A stretch of DNA of 38,583 nt from contig JAKBNS010000176.1 of assembly GCA_021830925.1 (NCBI GenBank), positions 1-38,583 on the forward strand, written 5' to 3'. Source of the stretch: Pseudomonadota bacterium. GTDB taxonomy: Bacteria > Pseudomonadota > Gammaproteobacteria > Burkholderiales > Burkholderiaceae_C. How positions within the stretch are numbered: the stretch's first letter is position 1; each line of letters starts with the position of its first letter. The notes under the pieces are model-generated. The model searched no databases and was not told where the DNA came from. It worked only from the letters and a program-made list of their open reading frames with translations. Of the stretch, positions 1-7,425 are shown piece after piece. A program made the translations under genes and the position numbers.

Positions 1-760
1 CCTGGCGCGTGCGCCACAGCCGGCCGCCGAACTTGCGCACGATCTCGTAGGGCTGCTCCTGCGGCTGCTCGTAGGCCGCGACGGGCGCCAGGAAGTCGCG
101 CGCGGCGGCCAGTCCGTTGCTGCCGATGGGACCCAGTTCGGGCAGCCGGAACGGCGCGCCGTAGTTCTCGCACACGTAGGCCCGCGACGGCCCCTGCACC
201 TTCACGCTGAAGGCGATGCCCCGCGGCAGCAACGCGATCTCGCCGGGGCCTACGTCCAGGACGCCGAATTCGGTGACGATGCTCAGTTCGCCCTGCTGGG
301 GCACCAGCAGCATTTCGGCGTCGGCGTTGACCAGCGCGCGCGCCTGCATGGAACGATTCATCAGCACCAGGTGCGCGGCCACCCCGATCTGCGCCTCCGG
401 ATCGCCGTTGACCACCACGGTGCGCAGCCCGTCCACGAAGTCCAGCGGCTGCTCGGGTATCGCGATCGGATGCCAGCGCAGCGGATCGGGCGCGACGTCC
501 TGGCCTTGCGCGGCGCCGCTTTTCCAGTAAGGCTGCTCGTACGGTGCATAGGCCCCGGTGACCACCGAGGGCTGGCGGCGGTACACCCAGCTGCGCTGGT
601 TCTGGTGGCGCGGCGCGGTGAAGGCGCTGCCCGAGATGAGCTCGGCGTACAGGCCGCGCGGCGCGCGCTGCGGGCTGTTGCGCCCCTGTGGCAGCGTGCC
701 GGGCTCGGCCTCGCTGGTGAACTGGTTGCCGAAACCGGCGAGATAGTTGCGTGTGCTCAT
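1..760 (-). CDS. hmgA: Homogentisate 1,2-dioxygenase, partial (3' end outside window)
   Basis: This is the N-terminal part (about 253 residues of a family near 430-440) of the iron enzyme that opens homogentisate to maleylacetoacetate in tyrosine and phenylalanine catabolism. The ORF track omits it because no stop falls in the window. Reading the minus strand from the ATG at 760 gives an N-terminus of the type YLAGFGNQFTSEAEPG, followed by NSPQRAPRGLYAEL and RSWVYRRQPS. Further on comes the family hallmark GPIGSNGLAAARDF. The iron-ligand region lies in the missing C-terminal half. The gene starts 21 bp after the stop of the MBL-fold gene, so the two are probably co-transcribed from the promoter near 1780. 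The assignment is secure; only the 3' half is unseen. Confidence 0.95.
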   Translation of the reverse strand, partial: MSTRNYLAGFGNQFTSEAEPGTLPQGRNSPQRAPRGLYAELISGSAFTAPRHQNQRSWVYRRQPSVVTGAYAPYEQPYWKSGAAQGQDVAPDPLRWHPIAIPEQPLDFVDGLRTVVVNGDPEAQIGVAAHLVLMNRSMQARALVNADAEMLLVPQQGELSIVTEFGVLDVGPGEIALLPRGIAFSVKVQGPSRAYVCENYGAPFRLPELGPIGSNGLAAARDFLAPVAAYEQPQEQPYEIVRKFGGRLWRTRQ

Positions 761-781
761 GGCCGTGGCGGAGTCCTGAAT

Positions 782-1735
782 TCAGCCTTCGAGGGTTTCC
801 CACATCTGGCGATCGCGCTCGGCGGTCCACACCCGCGGGTCGCGGTACTTCGTGGCCTCGTCGTAGCAGCGGGTGACGTCGAAAGGCATGCAGTGGTCGA
901 AGATCACCCAGTTGCCGTACTTGGGCTTGAGCGCGGCGTAGGTTTCCTTGTAGACGGCGCCCAGTTCCTTGCCGGCGTCGGCGCCGGCCTTCACATGGGT
1001 CCAGACGTCGCGGATGAAATCGCGCGTGACCTGCAGGCCCTTTTGCACCTGCGCCTCGCCCTTGAGCGCCGGGCCGCGCCCCGGCACCAGCGCCAGCGGC
1101 TTGAGCGCCGCCACGTTGTCCAGGGTCTGCGGCCAGTCCTGGAAGTAGGCGTCGCCGGCGTAGGGGGTGGCGTCGAACTCGACCAGGTCGCCCGACAGCA
1201 AGGTGCGCTCTCCCGGCAACCACACCACGGTGTCGCCCTTGGTGTGGCCGCGCCCGAGCTGCAGCAATTGCACCTCGAGCTTGCCCAGCCACAGGGTCAT
1301 GCGGCCCTGGAAGGTCATGGTCGGCCAGGTCAGCCCCGCGGGCACGGTCTCGACGTCGCGGAACAGGCGCGGGAAACGGCCGATCTCGCTGGCCTTGTCG
1401 GCCTCGCCGCGCTCGACGATCAGGTCGTAGGTGTCCTGGCTGGCCAGGATCTGCTGCGGCGCGTAGGCGCTGGCGCCGAGCACCCGCACCGCGTGGTAGT
1501 GGGTCAGCACGACGTAGCGAATGGGCTTGTCGGTGACTTCGCGGATGCGCCGGATCACGTCGGCGGCCATGGCGGGCGTGGCCTGCGTGTCGGCCACCAG
1601 CACCGCATCGTCGCCGATGATGATCCCGGTATTGGGGTCGCCTTCGGCGGTGTAGGCCCATGCATGCTCGGAGAGCTGCTCGAAGGTCACGCGCTTTTCC
1701 GCCAGATCGGCGGCGGAGGCAAAGGTCTTGGCCAT
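782..1735 (-). CDS. MBL-fold metallo-hydrolase linked to hmgA
   Basis: A 317-residue cytoplasmic metallo-beta-lactamase-fold protein. The track starts at 1816, but that extension (MGLCLPLANSF...) runs through a palindrome at 1780-1797, and the conserved family N-terminus is MAKTFASAADL, so I place the start at 1735. Visible fold motifs are DTQATP near residue 48, THYHAVR near 78, GRGHTKGD near 165 and LLSGDLVEF near 182. The usual HxHxDH zinc motif reads HYHAVR, so the Asp-His pair is absent while the later His and Asp remain. I recognise this as a family common in Burkholderiales but know of no assigned substrate. Its place just upstream of hmgA suggests a role in aromatic amino acid breakdown (inference). 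Glyoxalase II or lactonase activity is possible but unsupported. Confidence 0.85.
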   Translation of the reverse strand: MAKTFASAADLAEKRVTFEQLSEHAWAYTAEGDPNTGIIIGDDAVLVADTQATPAMAADVIRRIREVTDKPIRYVVLTHYHAVRVLGASAYAPQQILASQDTYDLIVERGEADKASEIGRFPRLFRDVETVPAGLTWPTMTFQGRMTLWLGKLEVQLLQLGRGHTKGDTVVWLPGERTLLSGDLVEFDATPYAGDAYFQDWPQTLDNVAALKPLALVPGRGPALKGEAQVQKGLQVTRDFIRDVWTHVKAGADAGKELGAVYKETYAALKPKYGNWVIFDHCMPFDVTRCYDEATKYRDPRVWTAERDRQMWETLEG

Positions 1736-1779
1736 GGAGGGAGATCCGGGTTGGGCGGGTTGGATATTGGGTTCGCCAG

Positions 1780-1797
1780 TTGCGAATGAATTCGCAA
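1780..1797. promoter_or_regulatory. Palindromic operator candidate, hmgA side
   Basis: Perfect inverted repeat TTGCGAAT-GA-ATTCGCAA lying 45 bp upstream of the chosen start of the MBL-fold gene. The same half-site recurs in the palindrome at 1909-1937. It probably binds a dimeric regulator of the MBL-hmgA operon. Which regulator is unknown, and none is encoded next to it. Confidence 0.55.
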
Positions 1798-1908
1798 GCG
1801 GCAAACATAAACCCATCCCCCAGGGCTGTCAAACGCCCCGGGCGAAGCGCCTTGCCGGGCTGCGCGGGGATTTCCCGGGAGGGCCGCGCGGGTGTACATT
1901 GGAGGCTC

Positions 1909-1937
1909 GTATTGCGAATGGCTCGCATTCGCAATAC
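1909..1937. promoter_or_regulatory. 12-bp-arm palindrome upstream of small ORF
   Basis: Perfect inverted repeat with arm GTATTGCGAATG, spacer GCTCG and the complementary arm, ending 26 bp before the ATG at 1964. It contains the same TTGCGAAT half-site as 1780-1797. The centres of the two palindromes are about 134 bp apart. GGCTCG also repeats directly with a 16-bp period (1904 and 1920). It is best read as an operator shared by the divergent transcripts. Confidence 0.55.
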
Positions 1938-1963
1938 ATATTTCGCCGTCCCGGAGCCCCGCC

Positions 1964-2254
1964 ATGCACGAGCATCTTCACAGCGAGTTCCCGTCCCATG
2001 GGCACGCCTGCGCATGCGCCGCGCAATTGCGCGCCTTGCTGATCGAGAACCTGGCGCTGGCCCGGGAGCTGGCGCGCGCGCAACAGCGCGTCACCCGACT
2101 GCTGGGCGAGAAGGATGCCAGGATTCGCGCATTGCAGGCGCTGCTGCGGCAGACCGCTGGCCAGGCGCCACCCCGCTGCGCGCAAGCCGCGGGCGGCGCG
2201 CCACAGGCCCCGCCGGATGCCTCCGCCCGCGAAGCCGCGCACCGCCCGCGTTGA
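1964..2254 (+). CDS. Small hypothetical coiled-coil protein
   Basis: A 96-residue ORF that I do not recognise. The track begins at 1892, but that start would put the 1909-1937 palindrome inside the gene; the ATG at 1964 follows it directly. The N-terminus is His/Cys-rich (MHEHLHSEF...HGHACACA). Residues 22-60 (LRALLIENLALARELARAQQRV...) form a Leu/Ala heptad-like helix typical of a short coiled coil. The last 35 residues are Ala/Pro/Arg-rich and look disordered. No membrane segment is visible. The His/Cys head could bind metal (speculative). It may be co-regulated with the divergent MBL-hmgA operon through the paired palindromes. Spurious ORFs are common at this GC content, so gene status is moderately certain. 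Confidence 0.5.
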   Translation: MHEHLHSEFPSHGHACACAAQLRALLIENLALARELARAQQRVTRLLGEKDARIRALQALLRQTAGQAPPRCAQAAGGAPQAPPDASAREAAHRPR

Positions 2255-2300
2255 CGGACAGGTGAATCAGCGGGCGCCGACCAGCGCGCAGCCGGCGGGT

Positions 2301-3248
2301 TCAGTGCAGGTCGCCGCCCTTGGGCTCGCTGTAGCCGAAGTCGTGGAACATCTTCTGGCCCTGGCGGCTTTGCATCAGGCGCACGAACTCACGCGCCTGG
2401 GCGGGATGGGCCGCGTTGCGCAGCACCGCCGCGTAGAACACCAGGGGTTGCGTGGACAACTGCTGGGGCTTGCCGTCGGGCGCGACGATGCTGAAGTGCA
2501 CCTTGCCGTACCAGTCCTCGCTCATCGAGGGATCGCTGAGGTTCACCTGCGCCGGCAGCTTGATGTAGGGCAGCTTGTGCGAGATCACCGCGCTCAGGTA
2601 GCCCGAGGAGGCGTCGATCTGGCCGCTCTCCAGGCGGCTGAGCAACGAGGGCTCGGCGAAGATCTGCGTGGTGTTGTGCTGGAAGTCCCCGAGGATCGTG
2701 CGGGCCAGGCCGGGCTGCTTGTAGTAATTCCCCGCCAGCAGCATCGCGAACACGATGTTGCGGCCCTGCGGGTCGGTGGTCGGGTCGGTACGCCCGAATT
2801 TCACCCCGGGCTGTTCGAGCACTTCATACCACGTCCTGCGCCCCTCGGCCGCCTCGCGGAACTCCTGCGCGTGCGGGCCCTTGGGGCTGTAGGCGATGAC
2901 CATCTGCGTGCTGGCCACCGGCACGGCCGTGCCGACCAGTCCGGCCTTTTGCAGCACCTCGATCGGCCCCGGCGTGATGGACACGAACACATCGGCCTGG
3001 ATCTGCCGATCGGCCAGCAGATGGGCCAGGCCGTAGGCCCCCGCACCGCGCCCCTGGAAGCGCACGTGCGCGCTGCGCTCGATGCCGGGGCCGAGGGCCT
3101 TGTCCATCAACGCCCCCATGGAGCCCGCATACGCCACCGACAGCACGGGCTGCGCGGCTTGGGCCCGCGGCACGCCGCAGACGCCGAGCACGGCCGCGGC
3201 GAGCGCGCCCGCTCGGGTTGCGATCAGGGAAAGGGTCTTGCGCTGCAT
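2301..3248 (-). CDS. Molybdate/tungstate-type ABC transporter substrate-binding protein (orphan)
   Basis: A 315-residue secreted binding protein. A signal peptide spans about residues 1-31 (ATRAGALAAAVLGVCGVPRAQA). The mature protein opens with VLSVAYAGSMGALMDKALGPG, the ligand-loop pattern of the ModA/WtpA superfamily. QGRGAGAYGLAHLLADRQIQADVF and the crossover region TDPTTDPQGRNIVFAML follow. Proteins of this kind capture oxyanions in the periplasm for an ABC importer. No permease or ATPase gene is adjacent, so it must work with a transporter encoded elsewhere or as a lone binder. A ModE-like box lies 46 bp upstream and supports molybdate or tungstate as ligand. Another oxyanion cannot be excluded from sequence alone. 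Confidence 0.8.
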   Translation of the reverse strand: MQRKTLSLIATRAGALAAAVLGVCGVPRAQAAQPVLSVAYAGSMGALMDKALGPGIERSAHVRFQGRGAGAYGLAHLLADRQIQADVFVSITPGPIEVLQKAGLVGTAVPVASTQMVIAYSPKGPHAQEFREAAEGRRTWYEVLEQPGVKFGRTDPTTDPQGRNIVFAMLLAGNYYKQPGLARTILGDFQHNTTQIFAEPSLLSRLESGQIDASSGYLSAVISHKLPYIKLPAQVNLSDPSMSEDWYGKVHFSIVAPDGKPQQLSTQPLVFYAAVLRNAAHPAQAREFVRLMQSRQGQKMFHDFGYSEPKGGDLH

Positions 3249-3294
3249 GCATGGCTCCCGTGGTTGGGTTAGGTCCGGACGATGGCCGGGATTC

Positions 3295-3318
3295 GGTTAT
3301 GCACGGCGGAATATAACG
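3295..3318 (-). promoter_or_regulatory. ModE-like molybdate-responsive operator
   Basis: Read on the minus strand, this 24-bp site has half-sites CGTTATATT and CATAACC with 8 bp between them. That matches, in half-sites and overall spacing, the E. coli modA operator bound by ModE as I recall it. It lies 46-70 bp upstream of the binding-protein start, where it could overlap the promoter. The expected role is repression when molybdate is plentiful. No modE gene is in the window. Confidence 0.6.
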
Positions 3319-3437
3319 CATACTCCCGGGGCCGCAACCCTGCGCACACGTTTGGATACGTCCCGAACGTTGATCCCCGGGGCCGGCCAAGGGATACTGC
3401 GGGGAGCCTTCCCGGCGCGCATCCTCGAGGAGACACC

Positions 3438-3962
3438 ATGCACCGCCCGCATCGCGTACGAACACCCCTGTCGTCCACCCTGTTCACGGCCGCGTGCATC
3501 GCGCTGGGCGCAGCCTGCGCCTCTCCGGCCCGCGCGGATACCGCGCCGGCGGGCAAGTTCACGGCCACGGCCAGGGTCTCCTCGCTGGAACAGGCTGCCG
3601 AACAGGGTGCGCGGGTGTTCGCCAACGACACTTTCGGCACGCATCAGACCTGGGTGCCGCCGAACGCCTTCAGCAACCACCTGATGACCTGCGCCGCCTG
3701 CCACACCGACGGCGGCAAGCCCGAAGGCACCACCCCCTCCGGACAACACCTTCCCAGCCTGATCGGCGCCGCCGCGAAATACCCCAAGTTCAAGGGCAAG
3801 AAACACGCCGTCTACACCCTGGAGCGCCAGATCGTGCATTGCGTGCGCGCCGGCATCATGGGCAAGCCCCCCGCCTACGACAGCCCCGAGATGGTCGACC
3901 TGGTCGTCTACCTCACCCAGTTGTCCAAGGGCGCGACCATGGGCGCGCAGTTCTCCCGCTGA
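3438..3962 (+). CDS. Single-domain TsdA-like c-type cytochrome
   Basis: A 174-residue periplasmic monoheme cytochrome. The ATG at 3438 follows a GAGGAGA ribosome site; the upstream part of the track ORF is not coding. A signal peptide covers about residues 1-34. The heme motif CAACH is at 85-89. The rest aligns by eye with the N-terminal half of thiosulfate dehydrogenase TsdA: GGKPEGTTP, YPKFKGKK, TLERQIVHCVRAGIMGKP and DSPEM. In TsdA the Cys equivalent to Cys135 is the unusual distal heme-1 ligand, so His/Cys ligation is likely here (inference). The second heme domain of TsdA is missing. It may therefore be an electron carrier or a subunit needing a partner. No sox or second cytochrome gene is adjacent. 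Confidence 0.85.
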   Translation: MHRPHRVRTPLSSTLFTAACIALGAACASPARADTAPAGKFTATARVSSLEQAAEQGARVFANDTFGTHQTWVPPNAFSNHLMTCAACHTDGGKPEGTTPSGQHLPSLIGAAAKYPKFKGKKHAVYTLERQIVHCVRAGIMGKPPAYDSPEMVDLVVYLTQLSKGATMGAQFSR

Positions 3963-3968
3963 GCGGGT

Positions 3969-4709
3969 TCATTTCACCAGCGGCCGCACCGAGGTGAAGC
4001 CGCCGTCCACCGGCAGCACCTGCCCGGTGACGCGCGAGGCAGCGTCGGACAGCAGCCATTCGATCGCCGCCGCCACCTCGTCGGCGTTCTGCACGCCGCC
4101 CAGCGGGTACTGTCGGCCGGCGGCCTCGCGCTGCGCGGGCAGCTTGAGCAGGCCGGCTGTCATCGGCGTGTCGGTCAGGCCCGGCGCCACGGCGTTGACC
4201 CGCAGGCCCGAGGCCGCGTAGGTGGCCGCGGCACTGCGCACCAGGGCTTCCACCCCGCCCTTGGCCGCGGCGATGGCCTCGTGATTGGCCGCGCCCACGC
4301 GCGCCACCACCGAGCTGACCAGCACGGCCGCCCCCGCCTGTCCGGCCTCGCGCAGTGTCGCGGTCCACGCGCTCAGCACGGCCAGCGCGCTGCCCAGGTT
4401 GACCCGCAGCACCTCCTCCCACTGCTCGGGCCGGGTGCGGTGCACGGGTGCGATCAGGGTGTTTCCGACCAGGTGGGCCAAGGCCGTGGGCACGCCCACG
4501 GCCTGCACGCACTCGCGCATCGCCTGCTGCGCCTGCGCGGCCTGCGTGGTGTCGGCCACGACGCGCAGGCCGGCTGCCACATCGGCCAGGCGCTGGGCGT
4601 CCCGCCCGACCGCGACCACCGTGTGGCCCGCCGCATGCAGGCGGCCGGCCAATGCGCGCCCGATGCCGCCCGACGCGCCGGTCACCATCACGATCCTTGG
4701 GTTCTCCAC
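3969..4709 (-). CDS. SDR-family protein with the catalytic Tyr replaced
   Basis: A 246-residue Rossmann-fold short-chain dehydrogenase/reductase. I prefer the GTG start at 4709 over the track's 4742 because AGGAGGA sits at ideal spacing before it. TGASGGIG (10-17) is the cofactor loop, N104 lies in VNLGSA, S133 in VSSVVA, and K150 in AIAAAKGG. The residue normally Tyr in YxxxK is Ile146. The C-terminus GQVLPVDGGF is typical of classical SDRs. It may therefore have lost ordinary oxidoreductase activity or use another acid. It is the last gene of the gpx-folE2-DUF2256-phrB operon, 64 bp after phrB. SDR genes of this kind are known to me from photolyase-containing light-response clusters of pseudomonads, but the substrate is unknown. 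Confidence 0.85.
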   Translation of the reverse strand: MENPRIVMVTGASGGIGRALAGRLHAAGHTVVAVGRDAQRLADVAAGLRVVADTTQAAQAQQAMRECVQAVGVPTALAHLVGNTLIAPVHRTRPEQWEEVLRVNLGSALAVLSAWTATLREAGQAGAAVLVSSVVARVGAANHEAIAAAKGGVEALVRSAAATYAASGLRVNAVAPGLTDTPMTAGLLKLPAQREAAGRQYPLGGVQNADEVAAAIEWLLSDAASRVTGQVLPVDGGFTSVRPLVK

Positions 4710-4773
4710 CTCGAGTCCTCCTGGTTGTCGGGCGCGGCCCAAGGCCCGAAGCCGCGCACGCCGCGCGGGGGGG

Positions 4774-6333
4774 TCACGCCTCCTGGCTTCGCCATTGCTC
4801 GGCCTCGTGGGCGATACGCGTGCGCTCCTCGGCGCCCACGCGCTGCAGATTGCGCACCTGCATTGCCATGCGCGGGTTGCCGGCCAGCACGGTCTCGTGG
4901 CGCAGCAGAAAATCCCAGTACAGCAGCGTGTAGGGGCAGGCCCGGGGGCCGGTGCGCTGCGCCGGATCGAAGCGGCAGCCGCGGCAGTACGCCCCCGCGC
5001 TCATGCGCCGGATGTACTGGCCGCTGGCCACGTAGGGCTTGCTGGCCATCACGCCCCCGTCGGCCCATTGGCTCATGCCCAGCACGTTGGGCAGCTCGAC
5101 CCATTCCACCGCGTCCACGTACACGCCCAGGAACCATGCATGCACCTGCTGGGGCTCGACCCCCAGCAGCAGGGTGTACAGCCCGATGACCATCAGGCGC
5201 GCGATGTGGTGAGCATGGCCGGTGCGCAAGGTCAGGCGCAGCGCGTCGGCCAGGCAGGGCATGGGCGCATCGCCGCGCCAGAAATAGGCCGGCAGCTGCG
5301 CCCGCGCGTGCAGCGCGTTGCCCAGCGCGTACCCGGGCATGCGCGTCCAGTAGATGCCGCGCACGTACTCACGCCAGCCCAGCACCTGGCGAATGAACCC
5401 CTCCGCCGAGGCCAGGGGCACGCTGCCCGCGCTCCAGGCTTGCTGCACGGCGTCGACCACCTCGCGCGCGCCCAGCAGCTTGAGGTTGAGCGCGGCCGAC
5501 AACTGCGAATGCCACAACAGGGGCTCGCCCGGCCACAGCGCGTCCTGCCAGCGTCCGAAGCGCGGCAGTCGTTCGCGCACGAATGCCCCCAGCGCCTCGA
5601 GTGCCTGCGCGCGGGTTAGGGGCCAACCGAAGGTCTCCAGACTCCCGGGGTGCGCCGCGAAGCGCGCGCGCACCAGCGCGAGCACCTCGCGGCTGCGCGC
5701 ATCGGGCTCGAACACCGGCGCCGCGGGCACCTGCCCCGGACCTGCGGGGTCGAAGGCCTCGCGGTTGTCGGCGTCGAAATTCCAGCGTCCTCCCACGGGC
5801 CGGTCCGCATCCATGAGCACGCCATGGCGGCGGCGCTGCTCGCGATAGAACAGCTCCAGGCGCAGGGTCTTGCGCCCTCGCGCATGGACCGCGAAATCCT
5901 GCACCGTGGTGTAGAAATGGCGGTCAGCGCAGGGCTGCAGTTCCAGCCCCTCGGCGGCCGCGGCCTCGCGCAGCATGCGCAGCACGCGCCAGTCGCCCGG
6001 CGCGGTCATGCGCAGGGAGCCCGGCCGCAACGTGCGCAGCGCACGCCGCAGCTCGGAACCCAGCGAACCCGTGTTGCCGGGCTCGTCGAGATGCGTGTAG
6101 TGCACCGTCCAGCCCGCCGTGCGCCGCGCATGGGCGAATTGCCGCATCGCGGCGAGGAACACGGCGATGCGCGCCTTCGACGAGGCCACGTGGGTGGCCT
6201 CCTCCGACACCTCGGCCATCCAGACCGCGTCGCGTGCGGGGTCGCATGCGTCGAATGCGGCGGCCTCGGCGTCGAGCTGGTCGCCCAGCACCAGCACCAG
6301 GCAGCGCGGACGCTGGAGCGGATCAGCCTGCAT
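4774..6333 (-). CDS. phrB: Iron-sulfur bacterial cryptochrome/photolyase (FeS-BCP, PhrB type)
   Basis: A 519-residue flavoprotein of the cryptochrome/photolyase-related group that repairs (6-4) photoproducts or senses blue light. The N-terminal alpha/beta antenna domain begins RCLVLVLGDQLD, and the C-terminal FAD domain includes GWREYVRGIYW and MSQWADGGVMASKPYVASG. Four cysteines for the [4Fe-4S] cluster are present at 360, 450, 453 and 466. Their spacing (90, 3, 13) nearly equals that of Agrobacterium PhrB (350, 438, 441, 454). The family uses a ribolumazine antenna instead of the folate or deazaflavin of other photolyases. The start overlaps the end of the DUF2256 gene by 11 bp, implying translational coupling. 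Repair versus signalling cannot be decided from sequence. Confidence 0.95.
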   Translation of the reverse strand: MQADPLQRPRCLVLVLGDQLDAEAAAFDACDPARDAVWMAEVSEEATHVASSKARIAVFLAAMRQFAHARRTAGWTVHYTHLDEPGNTGSLGSELRRALRTLRPGSLRMTAPGDWRVLRMLREAAAAEGLELQPCADRHFYTTVQDFAVHARGRKTLRLELFYREQRRRHGVLMDADRPVGGRWNFDADNREAFDPAGPGQVPAAPVFEPDARSREVLALVRARFAAHPGSLETFGWPLTRAQALEALGAFVRERLPRFGRWQDALWPGEPLLWHSQLSAALNLKLLGAREVVDAVQQAWSAGSVPLASAEGFIRQVLGWREYVRGIYWTRMPGYALGNALHARAQLPAYFWRGDAPMPCLADALRLTLRTGHAHHIARLMVIGLYTLLLGVEPQQVHAWFLGVYVDAVEWVELPNVLGMSQWADGGVMASKPYVASGQYIRRMSAGAYCRGCRFDPAQRTGPRACPYTLLYWDFLLRHETVLAGNPRMAMQVRNLQRVGAEERTRIAHEAEQWRSQEA

Positions 6334-6520
6334 CGCCGCCCGCCCCTGCCCGCGGCGCCTTGGCCCGGCGTTTGCGGCAGGCCTCTGAGCAGTACAGAAC
6401 GCTGTCCCAGTTGGCCGCCCAGGCGCGCCGCCAGGTCATCGCCCTCCCGCACACCCGGCAGGGCTTGCTGGGCAGGCCGGACTTGTTGCCGCGATGCCCG
6501 TCGCGCGCGCCGCGCTTCAT
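6323..6520 (-). CDS. DUF2256 small zinc-finger-like protein
   Basis: A 65-residue protein hidden inside a longer track ORF (6323-6901); the ATG at 6520 gives the standard DUF2256 N-terminus MKRGARDGHRGNKSG. Cysteines form CRVC (21-24) and CSEAC (44-48) around the conserved WRRAWAANWDSVLYC, a likely zinc-ribbon. DUF2256 genes recur beside cryptochrome/photolyase genes, and here the stop overlaps the phrB start. A helper role for the photolyase, or nucleic acid binding, is plausible but unproven. The last 15 residues are a low-complexity Ala/Gly tail. Confidence 0.9.
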   Translation of the reverse strand: MKRGARDGHRGNKSGLPSKPCRVCGRAMTWRRAWAANWDSVLYCSEACRKRRAKAPRAGAGGDAG

Positions 6521-6558
6521 GGCTCGATCCGCACGCGACGGGGATGCACCGGGATGAA

Positions 6559-7377
6559 TCAGTCGTTGCGACCTTCCAGCCACGCGTAGGCCGAGTGGTT
6601 GTGGATGGACTCGAAGTTCTCCGATGCCACCGTGTAGGCCGCCACGGCGGGCTGCGCGCGCAGCGCCAACGCGACGTCGCGCACCAGGTCCTCGACGAAC
6701 TTGGGATGGTCGTAGGCGTATTCGGTGACGTACTTCTCGTCGGGCCGCTTCAGCAAACCCCACAACTGGCAGGACGCGGCCGTCTCGGCGATGCCGATCT
6801 GCTCGTCCAGCGTGAAGGGGCCGCGCAATTCCACGCCGATGCTGATGATGGAGCGCTGGTTGTGGGCCCCGTAGTCGGAGATGTCGCGCGAACACGGGCA
6901 CAGGCTGGTCACCGGCACCTCCACGCTCTGGCGCAGCACGCGCTGGCCGGCGCGCGACTCGGCGTGCAGGCTCACCCCGTAGTCGAGCAGGCTGGACACG
7001 CCCGACACCGGCGCGCTCTTGCGCCGGAAGTAGGTGGCGCGCAGCGTGATGGCGCCCTCGGAGGCGCCCAGCCGGGGCAGCATGGTGTCGAGCAGCGCAC
7101 CCAGGGCCTGCGCATCCATGTCCGCGGCGTGCGCGTCGAGCACCTCGAGAAAGCGCGACATGTGGGTGCCCTTCACCTCGGGCGGCAAGGCCACGGTCAT
7201 CTGGAAATTTCCGATGGTGGCCTGCGCCTCGTCGGCACCGCCGCGCAACCGCAGCGGGTAGCGCACGTCGCGCACCCCGACCTTCTGGATGGCGATGCTG
7301 CGCCGGTCGGGGCTGGACTGAACGTCGGGCAGTGCCGCCGCCTGCTCACGCAGCAGCAACAGATCGGGGGAGTTCAT
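6559..7377 (-). CDS. folE2: GTP cyclohydrolase FolE2 (type IB)
   Basis: A 272-residue cytoplasmic enzyme that turns GTP into 7,8-dihydroneopterin triphosphate, the first step of folate and pterin synthesis. Hallmarks are PDVQSSPDRRSIAIQKVGVRDVRYPL at the start, VTSLCPCSRDIS with the metal-binding Cys, NQRSIISIGVE, and LKRPDEKYVTEYAYDHPKFVEDLVRDVA. AAAGGA precedes the ATG at 7377. FolE2 is the metal-promiscuous form that often replaces zinc-dependent FolE under zinc limitation. Its place between gpx and the photolyase genes suggests a stress-induced pterin supply. The gene lies 48 bp after gpx and 38 bp before DUF2256. Confidence 0.96.
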   Translation of the reverse strand: MNSPDLLLLREQAAALPDVQSSPDRRSIAIQKVGVRDVRYPLRLRGGADEAQATIGNFQMTVALPPEVKGTHMSRFLEVLDAHAADMDAQALGALLDTMLPRLGASEGAITLRATYFRRKSAPVSGVSSLLDYGVSLHAESRAGQRVLRQSVEVPVTSLCPCSRDISDYGAHNQRSIISIGVELRGPFTLDEQIGIAETAASCQLWGLLKRPDEKYVTEYAYDHPKFVEDLVRDVALALRAQPAVAAYTVASENFESIHNHSAYAWLEGRND

Positions 7378-7425
7378 GAGGGAATCCTTTCGGTTCGGCA
7401 GCGCGCCGGGGAGTGCCGCGGGGTG

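Noticed and set aside
371-1789. 472-aa plus-strand ORF
   Set aside because: Opposite hmgA and the MBL gene; no family resemblance.
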